Shown: piece by piece, positions 37,627 to 47,112 of the stretch | How positions within the stretch are numbered: position 1 is the first letter of the stretch | How the letters are laid out: each line of letters starts with the position of its first letter | Origin: Ruminococcus sp. AM22-13 | GTDB taxonomy: Bacteria; Bacillota; Clostridia; Lachnospirales; Lachnospiraceae | Assembly: GCF_003471165.1 (NCBI RefSeq) | Contig: NZ_QRIL01000001.1 | Coordinates: forward strand, 62,001 to 126,000 | Direction: 5' to 3' | DNA: 64,000 bases | Translations under genes and position numbers: made by a program | Notes under the pieces: generated by a model | Told to the model about the DNA's origin: nothing | Databases searched by the model: none | Seen by the model: the letters and a program-made list of their open reading frames with translations, nothing else

Positions 37627-39096
37627 TTATATAATAATACAAACAAGTCCGCCCTTACTGTCATTGACAATTTTCTGCATGGTATCCTGAAGTTTTACCT
37701 GGCTTTCCTCACTGATTGCTGTTATTTTGCTTCGGATACCATCCTGCACCAGCTGCTCAATGGATTTACCGAAAATATTTGTTTCCCAGATACTCTCTCC
37801 TCTCTGGTTTCCCTCATCAATATATTTTATCAGATCTTTTGCCTGCTGCTCTGTTCCTACGATCGGAGCAATTTCTGTTTCTATGTTTGCCCTGATCATA
37901 TGAATGGACGGGCTCTTGGATTTTATTTTCACTCCATATTTATTTCCCTGTCTGATCACTTCCGGCTGCGCGATTTCAATTTCATCCAGATTTGGAACAA
38001 CTACTCCGTACCCGGTTCCCCGTACGGATTCCAGTGCTGCCTGTACTTTCACATACTCTTCTTTCATATGTACCAGTTCCCGCATAGTATGGATTAATTC
38101 ATACTCGCTTTCCATTTTAATTCCACTCATCTGACTGAGCATCTGGTAATAATATTCATCCTTGATTCGTATTCTGACTTTTACTGTTCCATCAGATAAT
38201 CCCACATCTTCCAGAAGTGAATCCTGCACATATGGTCCTGATAATTGTATAAATTCCTTTGTGATATCACGAATATGCTGCATTTGCTTCATTTTCTCCC
38301 TGATCTGGGTAAGAAGCTGTTGTTTTAACTCGTGATCCATCGGGAGCATTTCTACCCATCGCGGGATGAAAAACTGAATCTGGCTAACTGGAAATTCATA
38401 TAAAACTTTTTCCAAAATACGGGTGATATCCTCTTTTCTTAACTGATCGCAGTTTACTGTTAAAGCAGTGACCTGATGTTTTTGCTGAATTTCTTCTGCT
38501 GTCTTTAAAGCCTCATCTTTATACGGCATCTGCGAATTGACCAGGACAATAAATGGTTTCTGCTGTTTTTTTAGTTCTTGTATCGTCTTCTCTTCTGCTT
38601 CCACAAAATTTTCTCTTGGCAGTTCACCGAAACTTCCATCGGACGTAATTACGATTCCTATCGTGGAATGTTCTTCAATTACTTTCTGAGTTCCGATACG
38701 GGCCGCTTCCCGAAATGGAATTGCCTGTTCAAACCAGGGAGTTTTTACCATTCGCTCTTTGCCCTCTTCAGTATGTCCGGAGGCGTCTTTTACCAGAAAT
38801 CCCACGCTGTCGATCAGGCGTATCTTTACTTTCTGGTCTTCCCCAAGAGTGATGGGAATTGCTTCTTTGGGAATAAATTTTGTTTCTACGGTAGTAATGA
38901 TCTTTCCTGATCCGCTCAATGGAAGCTGATCCCTGATTTCTGCCTGACGACTCTCTGACATCTGCGGTAATGCCACGACTTCCATAAATCTGCGTATAAA
39001 AGTAGATTTTCCTGTACGGACAGGTCCTACGACCCCTATGTATATATCGCCCTCGGTGCGGGCCTGAATATCACGGTACACCTGAAAATTTTCCAT
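37627..39096 (-). CDS. spoIVA: Stage IV sporulation protein A
   Basis: 489 residues. An N-terminal ATPase with Walker A GPVRTGKSTFIRRF and the family start DIQARTEGDIYIGVVG is followed by a long coiled middle region and a conserved C-terminus ending in DSKGGLVCIII. SpoIVA polymerises with ATP on the forespore surface and forms the base of the spore coat. It marks the organism as an endospore former. A sigma-E promoter is expected, but I did not identify one with confidence. Confidence 0.96.
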   Translation of the reverse strand: MENFQVYRDIQARTEGDIYIGVVGPVRTGKSTFIRRFMEVVALPQMSESRQAEIRDQLPLSGSGKIITTVETKFIPKEAIPITLGEDQKVKIRLIDSVGFLVKDASGHTEEGKERMVKTPWFEQAIPFREAARIGTQKVIEEHSTIGIVITSDGSFGELPRENFVEAEEKTIQELKKQQKPFIVLVNSQMPYKDEALKTAEEIQQKHQVTALTVNCDQLRKEDITRILEKVLYEFPVSQIQFFIPRWVEMLPMDHELKQQLLTQIREKMKQMQHIRDITKEFIQLSGPYVQDSLLEDVGLSDGTVKVRIRIKDEYYYQMLSQMSGIKMESEYELIHTMRELVHMKEEYVKVQAALESVRGTGYGVVVPNLDEIEIAQPEVIRQGNKYGVKIKSKSPSIHMIRANIETEIAPIVGTEQQAKDLIKYIDEGNQRGESIWETNIFGKSIEQLVQDGIRSKITAISEESQVKLQDTMQKIVNDSKGGLVCIII

Positions 39097-39344
39097 AAAA
39101 ATAGCCCCCTTGCATATTTACACATAACGTTCATGTATTGCTATAAAATATGCAGAAGGACTTCCTGTTATTCCTATAAAAACAGGCCTTGCATTGCTTA
39201 CAAAACAATGCAGGACCTGCTCTCTTAAATTGTTACTGTTCATTCTGTGCCCGGTAACCTTAAATTTCAGTATATTCAAACATACAGCCTGCTATACTAG
39301 CATAATACACTATGGCATCAGATATTAAGTCAAAATTTCTTCTA

Positions 39345-41033
39345 TCAATAAGAATCATTGTGCAGCAAATGATGTTCTTTACCTTTAAGCAATCCGTTGT
39401 AGAGTTCGAGAACTAACGGATTCTCATCGGATTTCTTGATAATAGTAGTATTATCTGCATTATACAGCCCCTTAGCTCTTAAGAACTTCGTTCTGTCACC
39501 GGCTCTTGTCGGCTGTCCGCCACCCATGATACATCCACGACGACATGCCATAACTTCGATCAGATGATATTCTTTCTCTCCATTCTTAACCTGATCCATA
39601 ACTTTTCTTGCGTTTGCAAGACCGCTGGCAACGCAGATATTGAGATTCATACCCTCATATGGAACTGTAAATTCCTTGATACCATCGTCTCCACGAACGC
39701 CGCATTCAGCAATTTCATGCATGGATTCTTTGCTGTGATCTGGTGTGAGTCGACGAAGTACTGCCTCTGTAACACCACCGGTAACGCCAAAGATAACACC
39801 ACCGCCGGATCCGAATCCGAATGGCATATCACATGCTTCCGGATCGAGAGCTGCAAAATCAATACCGAAGTTATCGATCATACGGAGTAATTCTGTAGTT
39901 GTGATAACAATATCTGTATCCTGTTCGCCATCTGTAAAGCTGTTCGGACGGATTGCTTCTGCTTTCTTTGCTGTACATGGCATAATAGAAATCATAACAG
40001 TCTTCTTGCCTGCTGCATGTTCCGGTTCACGGAAATATTCTTTGATTACTGCAGAAAGCATTCCCTGTGGGGAACGGCATGTAGAAAGATTTGGAATGTA
40101 ATCTTTGTACTGGTCTGTAATAAATTTTACCCATGCAGGACAGCAGGATGTAAGAAGAGGAAGTTTCTCGCCTTTCTTAATCCGGTCGAGGAATTCGGCA
40201 CTTTCTTCCATGATAGTAAGGTCAGCACTGAAAGAAGTATCATAAACTTCATCAAATCCCATTCTGTGAAGCGCATTAACAATCTTACCCATTACACTCT
40301 TACCTTTGGTAAGTCCATAGTGGTCGCCTACCGCTACACGTACCGCCGGAGCAACCTGTGCAACTACACGGATATTTGGATCAGCAAGTGCCTCCCAGGC
40401 CTCATCCATATGCGTTTTAATGGAAATTGCACCAGTCGGGCAGAATACACGACACTGTCCACAGTTTACGCACTCTGTTTCTGCAATTTTCTTATTAAAT
40501 GCAGGCATTACCATAGCTTCTGTTCCACGGAATGCGAAACCTAAAGCACCGATTCCCTGAAGCTCCTCGCAGGCACGCACACAGTCACCACAGAGAATAC
40601 ATTTGTTCGGATCACGTACCAGAGACGGAGAACTTGTATCCAGTTCATGATGTTCTCTGGTATTCTCAAAACGAATATTCTGTACACCCAGACGATGTGC
40701 CAGTTCCTGTAAAATACATTCACCGCTCTTAACACAGGTTGTACAGTCGCGGCAGTGGGCTGCCAGAAGCAGTTCAACAATCAGTTTTCTGTATTTTTTG
40801 ATACGTCCGGAATTCGTATAGATTACCATTCCGTCTCGTGGTTCTTCTGAACAGGATGCAAAAGTTTTGCCTCTGTCGTCTTCTACTGTACATAAACGGC
40901 AGGCACCGAAAGTGGATACCTCTGAGTGGTAGCACAGTGTCGGAATATTGATTCCTGCCTTGCGGATGACAGACAGGACATTTTTTTCATCGGTAAATTC
41001 TACCTTTCTACCGTCAATTATCATATGGCCCAT
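39345..41033 (-). CDS. hydA: NADH-linked [FeFe]-hydrogenase catalytic subunit HydA
   Basis: 562 residues. In order: an N-terminal [2Fe-2S] domain (PTLCYHSEVSTFGACRLC), a His-ligated [4Fe-4S] site (HCRDCTTCVKSGEC), two [4Fe-4S] sites (CILCGDCVRAC, CVNCGQCRVFCP) and the H-cluster motifs TSCCPAW, MPCTAKK and ACRRGCIMGGG. It is the catalytic subunit of a HydABC complex of the type that couples NADH and reduced ferredoxin with H2 by electron bifurcation or confurcation. It lies 15 bp after hydB. It lacks the C-terminal [2Fe-2S] domain of the Thermotoga enzyme. Confidence 0.95.
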   Translation of the reverse strand: MGHMIIDGRKVEFTDEKNVLSVIRKAGINIPTLCYHSEVSTFGACRLCTVEDDRGKTFASCSEEPRDGMVIYTNSGRIKKYRKLIVELLLAAHCRDCTTCVKSGECILQELAHRLGVQNIRFENTREHHELDTSSPSLVRDPNKCILCGDCVRACEELQGIGALGFAFRGTEAMVMPAFNKKIAETECVNCGQCRVFCPTGAISIKTHMDEAWEALADPNIRVVAQVAPAVRVAVGDHYGLTKGKSVMGKIVNALHRMGFDEVYDTSFSADLTIMEESAEFLDRIKKGEKLPLLTSCCPAWVKFITDQYKDYIPNLSTCRSPQGMLSAVIKEYFREPEHAAGKKTVMISIMPCTAKKAEAIRPNSFTDGEQDTDIVITTTELLRMIDNFGIDFAALDPEACDMPFGFGSGGGVIFGVTGGVTEAVLRRLTPDHSKESMHEIAECGVRGDDGIKEFTVPYEGMNLNICVASGLANARKVMDQVKNGEKEYHLIEVMACRRGCIMGGGQPTRAGDRTKFLRAKGLYNADNTTIIKKSDENPLVLELYNGLLKGKEHHLLHNDSY

Positions 41034-41048
41034 AGTGTATCCTCCCTT

Positions 41049-42920
41049 CTATGCTTCCACGTATACAGCATCAAAGTTACAGTTATCTTTACATGCACCG
41101 CACTTGATACAGATATCGTTATTAATGTGATGTGGATGTTTGATCTTACCTGAAATAGCTCCCGCCGGGCAGTTCTTCGCGCATTTACCACAGCCGATAC
41201 AGAATTCAGGATTAATGTGGAACTGACGAAGTGCTGTACATACTTTTGCACGGCATTTCTTATCAAGGATATGTTCCTCATATTCATCACGGAAACGTTT
41301 GAGCGTACTGATAACAGGAAGAGGCGCACTCTTGCCAAGGCCACACAGAGCCATATTCTGAACCATATTTGCAAGTTCTTCCAGTTCATCCAGATCAGAC
41401 ATCGCGCCTTTTCCGGCAACAATTCTCTCAAGGATCTCAAGCATACGCTTGGTGCCTTCACGACATGGAACACATTTACCGCAGCTCTCACGCTGAGTAA
41501 AGTTCATAAAGAATCTGGCAACCTCTACCATACAGGTATTCTCGTCCATAACTACCAGACCACCGGAGCCCATGATTGCATCTAATTTCTTTACAGAATC
41601 AAAATCAAGAGGTGCATCCAGCTGATCAAGGATCAGGCATCCGCCGGACGGACCACCGATCTGAACACCCTTAAATGCCGCACCACTCTTTAAGCCGCCG
41701 CCGATATCATAGATAATATGGCGAAGCGTAGTTCCCATTGGAACTTCGATCAGGCCTGTATTCTCGATAGAACCGGTCAGTGAGAATGTCTTGGTTCCCG
41801 GACTTCCTTCTGTACCGATCGTACGGAACCAGTTGGCTCCCTCAAGAATGATCTTTGGTACATTAGCATAAGTTTCTACGTTATTAAGAACAGTAGGCTT
41901 GCCCCATAAACCTTTCTCTACTGTACGAGGTGGTTTTACACGTGGCATGCCTCTGTTTCCTTCGATGGATGCAGTAAGGGCAGATCCTTCACCACATACG
42001 AAAGCTCCGGCACCTCTGTTGATATGTAAATGGAAATTTACACCGGAATCTAAAATGTTATCACCTAACAGACCATATTTTTCGGCCTGTTCAATTGCCA
42101 TTCTCAGTCTCTTTACAGAAAGCGGATATTCCGCACGAACATAAATATATCCATTCTCTGCGCCTACTGCATAAGCTGCAATCGTCATACCTTCAATCAT
42201 CTTATATGGATCGCCTTCCATTACGGAACCATCCATAAATGCACCAGGGTCACCTTCATCACCATTACATACCACATAACGGGTCTTTTCTGCCTGACGG
42301 GCAACCTGGGACCATTTCTTACCGGCCGGGAATCCGGCACCACCACGGCCACGAAGACCTGACCTGGTAACTTCATCAATAACTTCCTGAGGAGACATGC
42401 TTCCTATTACTTTTGCAAGTGCCTGATAGCCACCGACAGCAATATATTCCTCGATAGATTCTGCATCGATCTTACCACAATTCTCAAGAACGATACGGGT
42501 CTGCTGATTCAGGAAAGGAATATCATCCGGATGTGGACAGACAGTATCATGATCACGATAAAACAGTCTCTCTACCGGTTTGCCTTCCAGTACAGTCCTC
42601 TCTACGATTTCCTTACAGTCTTCAGGCTGTACATGAACGTACTGATAATCATAAGGTTCAATTCTCATTAAAGGTCCAAGTTCGCATAAGCCCTGGCATC
42701 CTGTTTTTATTACGCCTACATGTGGCACATCTTTCTGCATTTCTACAGTAACACCATCAATGTCTTCACAAAGCCTTGCCATTTCGTCATAAATTTTCTG
42801 AGCTCCGGATGCGATACATCCTGTACCAGAACAGACAAGAACTCGACAGGTGTAAGATTTGATCTGCTCATTTACCTCTGCCTGTTTATTTAACAGGTCT
42901 TCCCTGCTCTTAATACTCAT
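41049..42920 (-). CDS. hydB: NuoF-like NADH-binding hydrogenase subunit HydB
   Basis: 623 residues. It has an N-terminal thioredoxin-like [2Fe-2S] domain (VCSGTGCIASGAQ, CQGLCELGP), the FMN/NADH-binding NuoF core (GLRGRGGAGFPAGKKW, NGDEGDPGAF), the N3-type site SCGKCVPCREG, and a C-terminal two-[4Fe-4S] ferredoxin domain (CIGCGKCAKNCP, CIKCGACKDNC). The start ATG 42920 overlaps the hydC stop (ATGA). It is the site of NAD(H) and bifurcation chemistry in HydABC complexes. Confidence 0.95.
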   Translation of the reverse strand: MSIKSREDLLNKQAEVNEQIKSYTCRVLVCSGTGCIASGAQKIYDEMARLCEDIDGVTVEMQKDVPHVGVIKTGCQGLCELGPLMRIEPYDYQYVHVQPEDCKEIVERTVLEGKPVERLFYRDHDTVCPHPDDIPFLNQQTRIVLENCGKIDAESIEEYIAVGGYQALAKVIGSMSPQEVIDEVTRSGLRGRGGAGFPAGKKWSQVARQAEKTRYVVCNGDEGDPGAFMDGSVMEGDPYKMIEGMTIAAYAVGAENGYIYVRAEYPLSVKRLRMAIEQAEKYGLLGDNILDSGVNFHLHINRGAGAFVCGEGSALTASIEGNRGMPRVKPPRTVEKGLWGKPTVLNNVETYANVPKIILEGANWFRTIGTEGSPGTKTFSLTGSIENTGLIEVPMGTTLRHIIYDIGGGLKSGAAFKGVQIGGPSGGCLILDQLDAPLDFDSVKKLDAIMGSGGLVVMDENTCMVEVARFFMNFTQRESCGKCVPCREGTKRMLEILERIVAGKGAMSDLDELEELANMVQNMALCGLGKSAPLPVISTLKRFRDEYEEHILDKKCRAKVCTALRQFHINPEFCIGCGKCAKNCPAGAISGKIKHPHHINNDICIKCGACKDNCNFDAVYVEA

Positions 42921-43396
42921 ACGCACTCACCTCTCAATTCATTCAAAAGTTCAACAGCTTTCTCAGGAGTCATCTTCGGGTGTACTTCGTCATTAACAGT
43001 CATTGTCGGTGCAAGTCCGCAGGCACCAAGACAGGATACAGTTTCTACCGTAAAAAGCATATCGTCTGTTGTATGTTTCTTGTGGCTCAGTCCCAGTTCT
43101 TTCATCAGGGCCTCTTTAACAGGCATAGACTTTCTTACGTGACAGGCTGTTCCATCACACACTTTAATGATATATTTTCCTTTCGGCTCAAAGGAAAAGT
43201 TCTCATAGAATGTAGCGACACTGTAGGCCTTAGCCTCTTTTACTCCGATTTCGGCAGCTACATAAGTCAGCAGTTCTCCCGGCAGGTAACGGTATTCTGC
43301 CTGAATATCCTGCATGATCGGAATCAGCGATGCCGCTGTACGTCCGTAGTGCTCGATAATCTCATCCGCTTTTCTGTAATAAGACTGGTCTAACAT
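42917..43396 (-). CDS. hydC: NuoE-like hydrogenase subunit HydC
   Basis: 159 residues with a helical N-terminus and thioredoxin-like [2Fe-2S] domain; ligands are in CDGTACHVR and VSCLGACGLAP. First gene of hydCBA under a promoter at 43471-43499. RBS AAGGAGGG. Confidence 0.95.
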   Translation of the reverse strand: MLDQSYYRKADEIIEHYGRTAASLIPIMQDIQAEYRYLPGELLTYVAAEIGVKEAKAYSVATFYENFSFEPKGKYIIKVCDGTACHVRKSMPVKEALMKELGLSHKKHTTDDMLFTVETVSCLGACGLAPTMTVNDEVHPKMTPEKAVELLNELRGECV

Positions 43397-43470
43397 TCGG
43401 TTCCCTCCTTAAAAATATGTTTTTTGATTCCCACGCAGCTTTAGTTATTTTCAACATATGTGCTGCTGAC

Positions 43471-43499
43471 ATTATACAATATATGGTTAATTTACACAA
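43471..43499 (-). promoter_or_regulatory. Promoter of hydCBA
   Basis: On the minus strand TTGTGT (43499-43494), a 17-bp spacer and TATAAT (43476-43471). The rest of the divergent region 43397-43694 shows no further structure that I could name. Confidence 0.6.
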
Positions 43500-43694
43500 T
43501 ATCATTTTTACAATTTTCTGAAATTTATTTACTATTATCTTTTATAGATTTATATTGTTCGTTAATGTTTGGAATTGAAAAGCAATTTCTTTAACAGGTG
43601 TGTTAAATAAAAAACATGACATTTTTACCATTATTTGATATATTTTTAGTGTAGAAAAAGCGCGGAAATAAATATAATAGGAGATTAACAAAAT

Positions 43695-45200
43695 ATGAGA
43701 ACTCTTGACACACCCGTAAAACAGATCCGGCGTAAGATTTTTGCAGAAGTTGCAAAGCTTGGCTTTCAGTCTACAGATGCATCTCTGATCCACGATATTG
43801 AGGCAATTCCTTATAATATCGTACAAGAGCGTGCACAGTATCGTGAAAGTATTTACCGTGAACGTGCCGTAGCCAGCGAGCGTGTGCGACTGGCAATGGG
43901 ACTTTCTTTACGTCCTGAAAACAAAGCTGTTCATCTGACTGCCGGAGTTGAGGCTTCTAACATCGATGAGAAATATTATGAACCGCCGCTTATGCAGGTG
44001 ATTCCTTCTGCATGCTCAGCCTGTCCGTCTAATATGTACGAAGTCAGCAATATGTGCAGAGGATGTGTTGCTCATCCATGTATGCAGGTCTGTCCTAAGG
44101 GTGCGATTTCCATGGTAAATGGTAAGTCACATATCGATCAGTCGAAGTGCATTAAATGCGGAAAATGCAAGTCTGTCTGTCCATATGATGCCATTGCCCA
44201 TAAAGAACGTCCATGCGAACGCGCCTGTGGTGTAAAAGCTATTGAAAGCGATGAACAGGGACGTGCACAGATTAACCAGAGCAAATGTGTTTCCTGTGGT
44301 ATGTGTATGGTAAGCTGTCCTTTCGGAGCTATTTCTGATAAATCTCAGATTTTCCAGCTTGCGCATGCGCTTCGTGAGGGAAATGAAATTATTGCTGAAG
44401 TTGCGCCTGCTTATATCAGTCAGTTTGGTGATGACGTGACACCTGGAAAGTTCCATGCAGCTTTAGCGGCACTTGGTTTTACCGATGTATATGAAGTGGC
44501 ACTTGGTGCAGATATCGGTGCAATCAGCGAGGCGCATCATTATGCGAATGAAGTGGCTACCGGACATCTTCCATTTTTACTTACTTCCTGCTGTCCTTCC
44601 TGGTCTATGCTTGCCAAGAAGCAGTTCCCTGCAATGATCGACAATATTTCCAGAGAGCTGACTCCGATGGTTGCAACTGCAAGAAGTGTCAAAAAAGAGC
44701 ATCCGAATGCAAAAGTCGTATTCATCGGACCTTGCGCAGCCAAAAAATTGGAAGCAATGCGCACTTCTGTTCGAAGTGATGTTGATTTTGTTATTACGTT
44801 TGAAGAATTGTGGGGACTTTTTGATGCAAAAGAAATTAATCCGGCTGAAATAGAGCCATCTGCAAGTCTTCATAATGCTACTGCAGCCGGACGTGGATAC
44901 GCAGTTGCCGGAGGTGTTGCCGGTGCAATCGAAGCATGTCTCAAGGAATACTATCCGGATGTACCGGTTCATATTGAACATGCAGAGAGTCTTGCAGAAT
45001 GTAAAAAGATGTTGACACTCGCAAAGGTTGGCAAGTTAAATGGATGTATGATCGAAGGCATGGCCTGTCCGGGAGGATGCATGGGTGGTGCCGGAACAAA
45101 TGCACCGTTTGCAAAAGCTTCCAAAGCATTAAAGAGCTATCTTGCTTCTTCCACCGAGAAACTTCCTGCAAAGGAACTGGAAGACCTTGAATTGAACTAA
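43695..45200 (+). CDS. Monomeric group-B-type [FeFe]-hydrogenase
   Basis: 501 residues. The N-terminal 100 residues have no cofactor motif. Then come a Cys cluster near 104-130 (ACSACPSN, MCRGCVAHPCMQVCP) and two [4Fe-4S] ferredoxin motifs (CIKCGKCKSVCP and CVSCGMCMVSCP). The H-cluster domain has L1 TSCCPSW (Cys about 299-300), L2 GPCAAKK (Cys about 347) and L3 MACPGGCMGG (Cys about 458 and 462). Pro-Ser replaces the Pro-Ala of L1. The architecture fits the poorly characterised group B enzymes. It is divergent from hydCBA, and redox partners are not known, so H2 evolution or sensing are both possible. Confidence 0.9.
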   Translation: MRTLDTPVKQIRRKIFAEVAKLGFQSTDASLIHDIEAIPYNIVQERAQYRESIYRERAVASERVRLAMGLSLRPENKAVHLTAGVEASNIDEKYYEPPLMQVIPSACSACPSNMYEVSNMCRGCVAHPCMQVCPKGAISMVNGKSHIDQSKCIKCGKCKSVCPYDAIAHKERPCERACGVKAIESDEQGRAQINQSKCVSCGMCMVSCPFGAISDKSQIFQLAHALREGNEIIAEVAPAYISQFGDDVTPGKFHAALAALGFTDVYEVALGADIGAISEAHHYANEVATGHLPFLLTSCCPSWSMLAKKQFPAMIDNISRELTPMVATARSVKKEHPNAKVVFIGPCAAKKLEAMRTSVRSDVDFVITFEELWGLFDAKEINPAEIEPSASLHNATAAGRGYAVAGGVAGAIEACLKEYYPDVPVHIEHAESLAECKKMLTLAKVGKLNGCMIEGMACPGGCMGGAGTNAPFAKASKALKSYLASSTEKLPAKELEDLELN

Positions 45201-45278
45201 ATTTCTCAATCTTATTTTGTTATTTAAACTGCATCAATAACTACTTCGCAGATTTGGTTGAACTTTTAGAAAAAAGGC

Positions 45279-45327
45279 GAAAACGCTGTCTCGGAAGTTC
45301 TTTCCATGGGACAGCGTTTTCACTTTT
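45279..45327 (+). terminator. Bidirectional terminator after the group-B hydrogenase
   Basis: GAAAACGCTGTC (45279-45290) pairs with GACAGCGTTTTC (45310-45321), flanked by A and T runs. Confidence 0.8.
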
Positions 45328-45398
45328 ATACTTTTTGTATACTTTTTGAATTGTCAGGCAGATAAAATCATCCGCTTTTGTTATTTGGTCTGATTTGG

Positions 45399-46106
45399 TT
45401 AAATACTCATATGTTCATGTTCCTCGTGAAAATGTTTATATTTTTCAACGAACATTAAGAGAAAACTTATCGTAAGGAACACACAGGATACCCAGATCAT
45501 TCTTGTTCCGAAATGGATAGAGAGATTTCCACCGATACCGGCTCCCAGTGCAAACATAAAGATGATTCCAAAATAATACATCGCCTGCTCCATCTGTTTC
45601 GGCTTCTTTTCACGGAAGTATCCGGATAAAGCCGCTGTACCACTGCGAAGGTTTCCAATGCACATAGTGCTTGCATAGGAATATCCGTTTACTTTTCGGA
45701 AGGACTGTACCTGCATCGCACAGGCAAAAGATGCCATTGCGTTTGCCAACATATTATATTCGGTAGGTATAAAGCCAACAATAAATAAAATCAGGATTTC
45801 TGCTGCAAGGATTCCCTGTCTCCAGTGAAGTTTCCTGGCATATTTAAATTTTCCCTGTATTTTCTCGGCAACCCATACACCCAAAGCAAAGAAAATGATA
45901 GGAAAGAAGTAACTCAATCCTGCCATCCACTGCCCTGCCATAAAATGCTGGCTCATAAGTACTACGTTTCCTGTCTGGGCATTACAGAATACCTCATCTC
46001 TGGCATTATAGGTATAAGCATCCTGAAATCCTCCTGACAAAGCCAGAAAGGCACTGTTTAAAAAAGCCTCCGACATCTGTATGTCGTGATGATTATGATC
46101 TTTCAT
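45399..46106 (-). CDS. YoaK/DUF1275 family membrane protein
   Basis: 235 residues with about six membrane helices and the family features SGGFQDAYTY near the N-terminus, NAQTGNVVLM and CIGNLRSGTAALSGYF. The N- and C-termini are His-rich (HNHHD and FHEEHEHM), which may bind metal. DUF1275 proteins are unassigned transporters. Convergent with the group-B hydrogenase. Confidence 0.85.
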   Translation of the reverse strand: MKDHNHHDIQMSEAFLNSAFLALSGGFQDAYTYNARDEVFCNAQTGNVVLMSQHFMAGQWMAGLSYFFPIIFFALGVWVAEKIQGKFKYARKLHWRQGILAAEILILFIVGFIPTEYNMLANAMASFACAMQVQSFRKVNGYSYASTMCIGNLRSGTAALSGYFREKKPKQMEQAMYYFGIIFMFALGAGIGGNLSIHFGTRMIWVSCVFLTISFLLMFVEKYKHFHEEHEHMSI

Positions 46107-46394
46107 GATTTACCCCGTTCAAGTTTATTTGCCACTGTTTCACAGCGACCTTTATTCTTTTACCGTTTATTTATGTTATACGTTTGTAGGTTAAATGTAA
46201 AAGATATAATTCGTATTGTCATATATATGAATATTATATATTAAGCTTTATTATACTCTGCGGAAAATTCAGTAACGATTCAGTAACTAAAAAACATGTC
46301 CTATAAGCATTGACTTAAAAACCCAATATAAAACAGTCATATTTTATGAGAATTGCGGGAGCTGCTTTGCAGCGGAGCAATTCGTAGATATCAA

Positions 46395-46424
46395 GTTAGG
46401 GGCAAAAGACCTTTTGTCCCTAAC
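46395..46424. repeat. Palindrome GTTAGGGGCAAAAG/CTTTTGTCCCTAAC
   Basis: 14-bp arms with one mismatch around a two-base loop. A related palindrome with GGGGCAAA/TTTTG.CCC arms lies at 60868-60907, so this is a second short repeat family. Confidence 0.6.
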
Positions 46425-46440
46425 ATCTTTTATTGTATAA

Positions 46441-46482
46441 AGCAACTTCCATACACTGTATATTACAGCATATGGAAGTTAT
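46441..46482 (-). terminator. Terminator at the end of the Hdr-fumarase cluster
   Basis: AACTTCCATA (46445-46454) pairs with TATGGAAGTT (46472-46481) about 65 bp beyond the fumarase beta stop; the T stretch is short on the minus strand. Confidence 0.55.
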
Positions 46483-46544
46483 CTGTAACTGTAAAATCAT
46501 TGAATGTTTACAGTCGTTTTTGTTTCATTATAGTATCCGTCCGA

Positions 46545-47111
46545 TTATTTATCTCCATGCGCTTTGAGGTAATCGGCTTTTCCCATTTCATAAAGGTTTT
46601 TACCTTCTGAGTCAATGATAACTACAAGAGGCATATCCTCTACATATAATTTACGAAGTGCTTCTGCGCCGAGATCTTCATATGCGATAAGCTCAGCTTT
46701 CTTGATACATTTAGCAAGAAGTGCACCTGCGCCGCCGATAGCTCCGAAGTATACGCCATCATATTTCTTCATAGCATCTACTACTTCTGGAAGGCGGGCA
46801 CCTTTACCGATCATTCCTCTTGCTCCGACAGACATCATAGTTGGTGCATATGCATCCATACGTCCACTGGTTGTAGGGCCTGCGGAACCGATAACTGCAC
46901 CTGGTTTTGCAGGAGTCGGTCCTACATAGTAGATGGTCGCATCTGTAGGATCAAATGGAATTTTTTCGCCTTTGGCAAGAGCCTCACACATTCTCTTATG
47001 TCCTGCATCACGTGATGTATAAATTGTTCCGGTTAATAATACCTGATCACCTGCGTGGAGAGTTTTTGCCAGCTCTCTTGTAAGTGGAAGTGTAATTTTC
47101 TTTCTTTCCAT
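46545..47111 (-). CDS. fumB: Class I fumarate hydratase, beta subunit
   Basis: 188 residues, the Fe-S hydro-lyase C-terminal (swivel) domain: GDQVLLTGTIYTSRDAGHKRM, YYVGPTPAKPGAVIGSAGPT, GGAGALLAKCI and EDMPLVVIIDSEG. With the alpha subunit it interconverts malate and fumarate. A tartrate or mesaconate dehydratase is the alternative reading, but the fumarate reductase-like gene just upstream argues for fumarate. Start 47111 follows the alpha stop by one base and has GGAGGTG. Confidence 0.92.
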   Translation of the reverse strand: MERKKITLPLTRELAKTLHAGDQVLLTGTIYTSRDAGHKRMCEALAKGEKIPFDPTDATIYYVGPTPAKPGAVIGSAGPTTSGRMDAYAPTMMSVGARGMIGKGARLPEVVDAMKKYDGVYFGAIGGAGALLAKCIKKAELIAYEDLGAEALRKLYVEDMPLVVIIDSEGKNLYEMGKADYLKAHGDK

Positions 47112-47112
47112 C

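Larger units (their letters stand above)
46107..46544. other. Intergenic region with nested palindromes
   Basis: No gene is apparent. It holds an A+T-rich promoter-like part, a hairpin (GAATTGC/GCAATTC with inner GCTGC/GCAGC at about 46349-46384), a 14-bp stem at 46395-46424 and the fumarase terminator at 46441-46482. Confidence 0.6.

Noticed and set aside
40017-40544. 175-codon plus-strand frame
   Set aside because: Antisense to hydA; Cys/Phe/Tyr-rich composition typical of a shadow frame.
43477-43499. Rex site at the hydCBA promoter (TTGTGTAAATTAACC)
   Set aside because: Only one half fits the consensus; the second arm does not pair at the right spacing.
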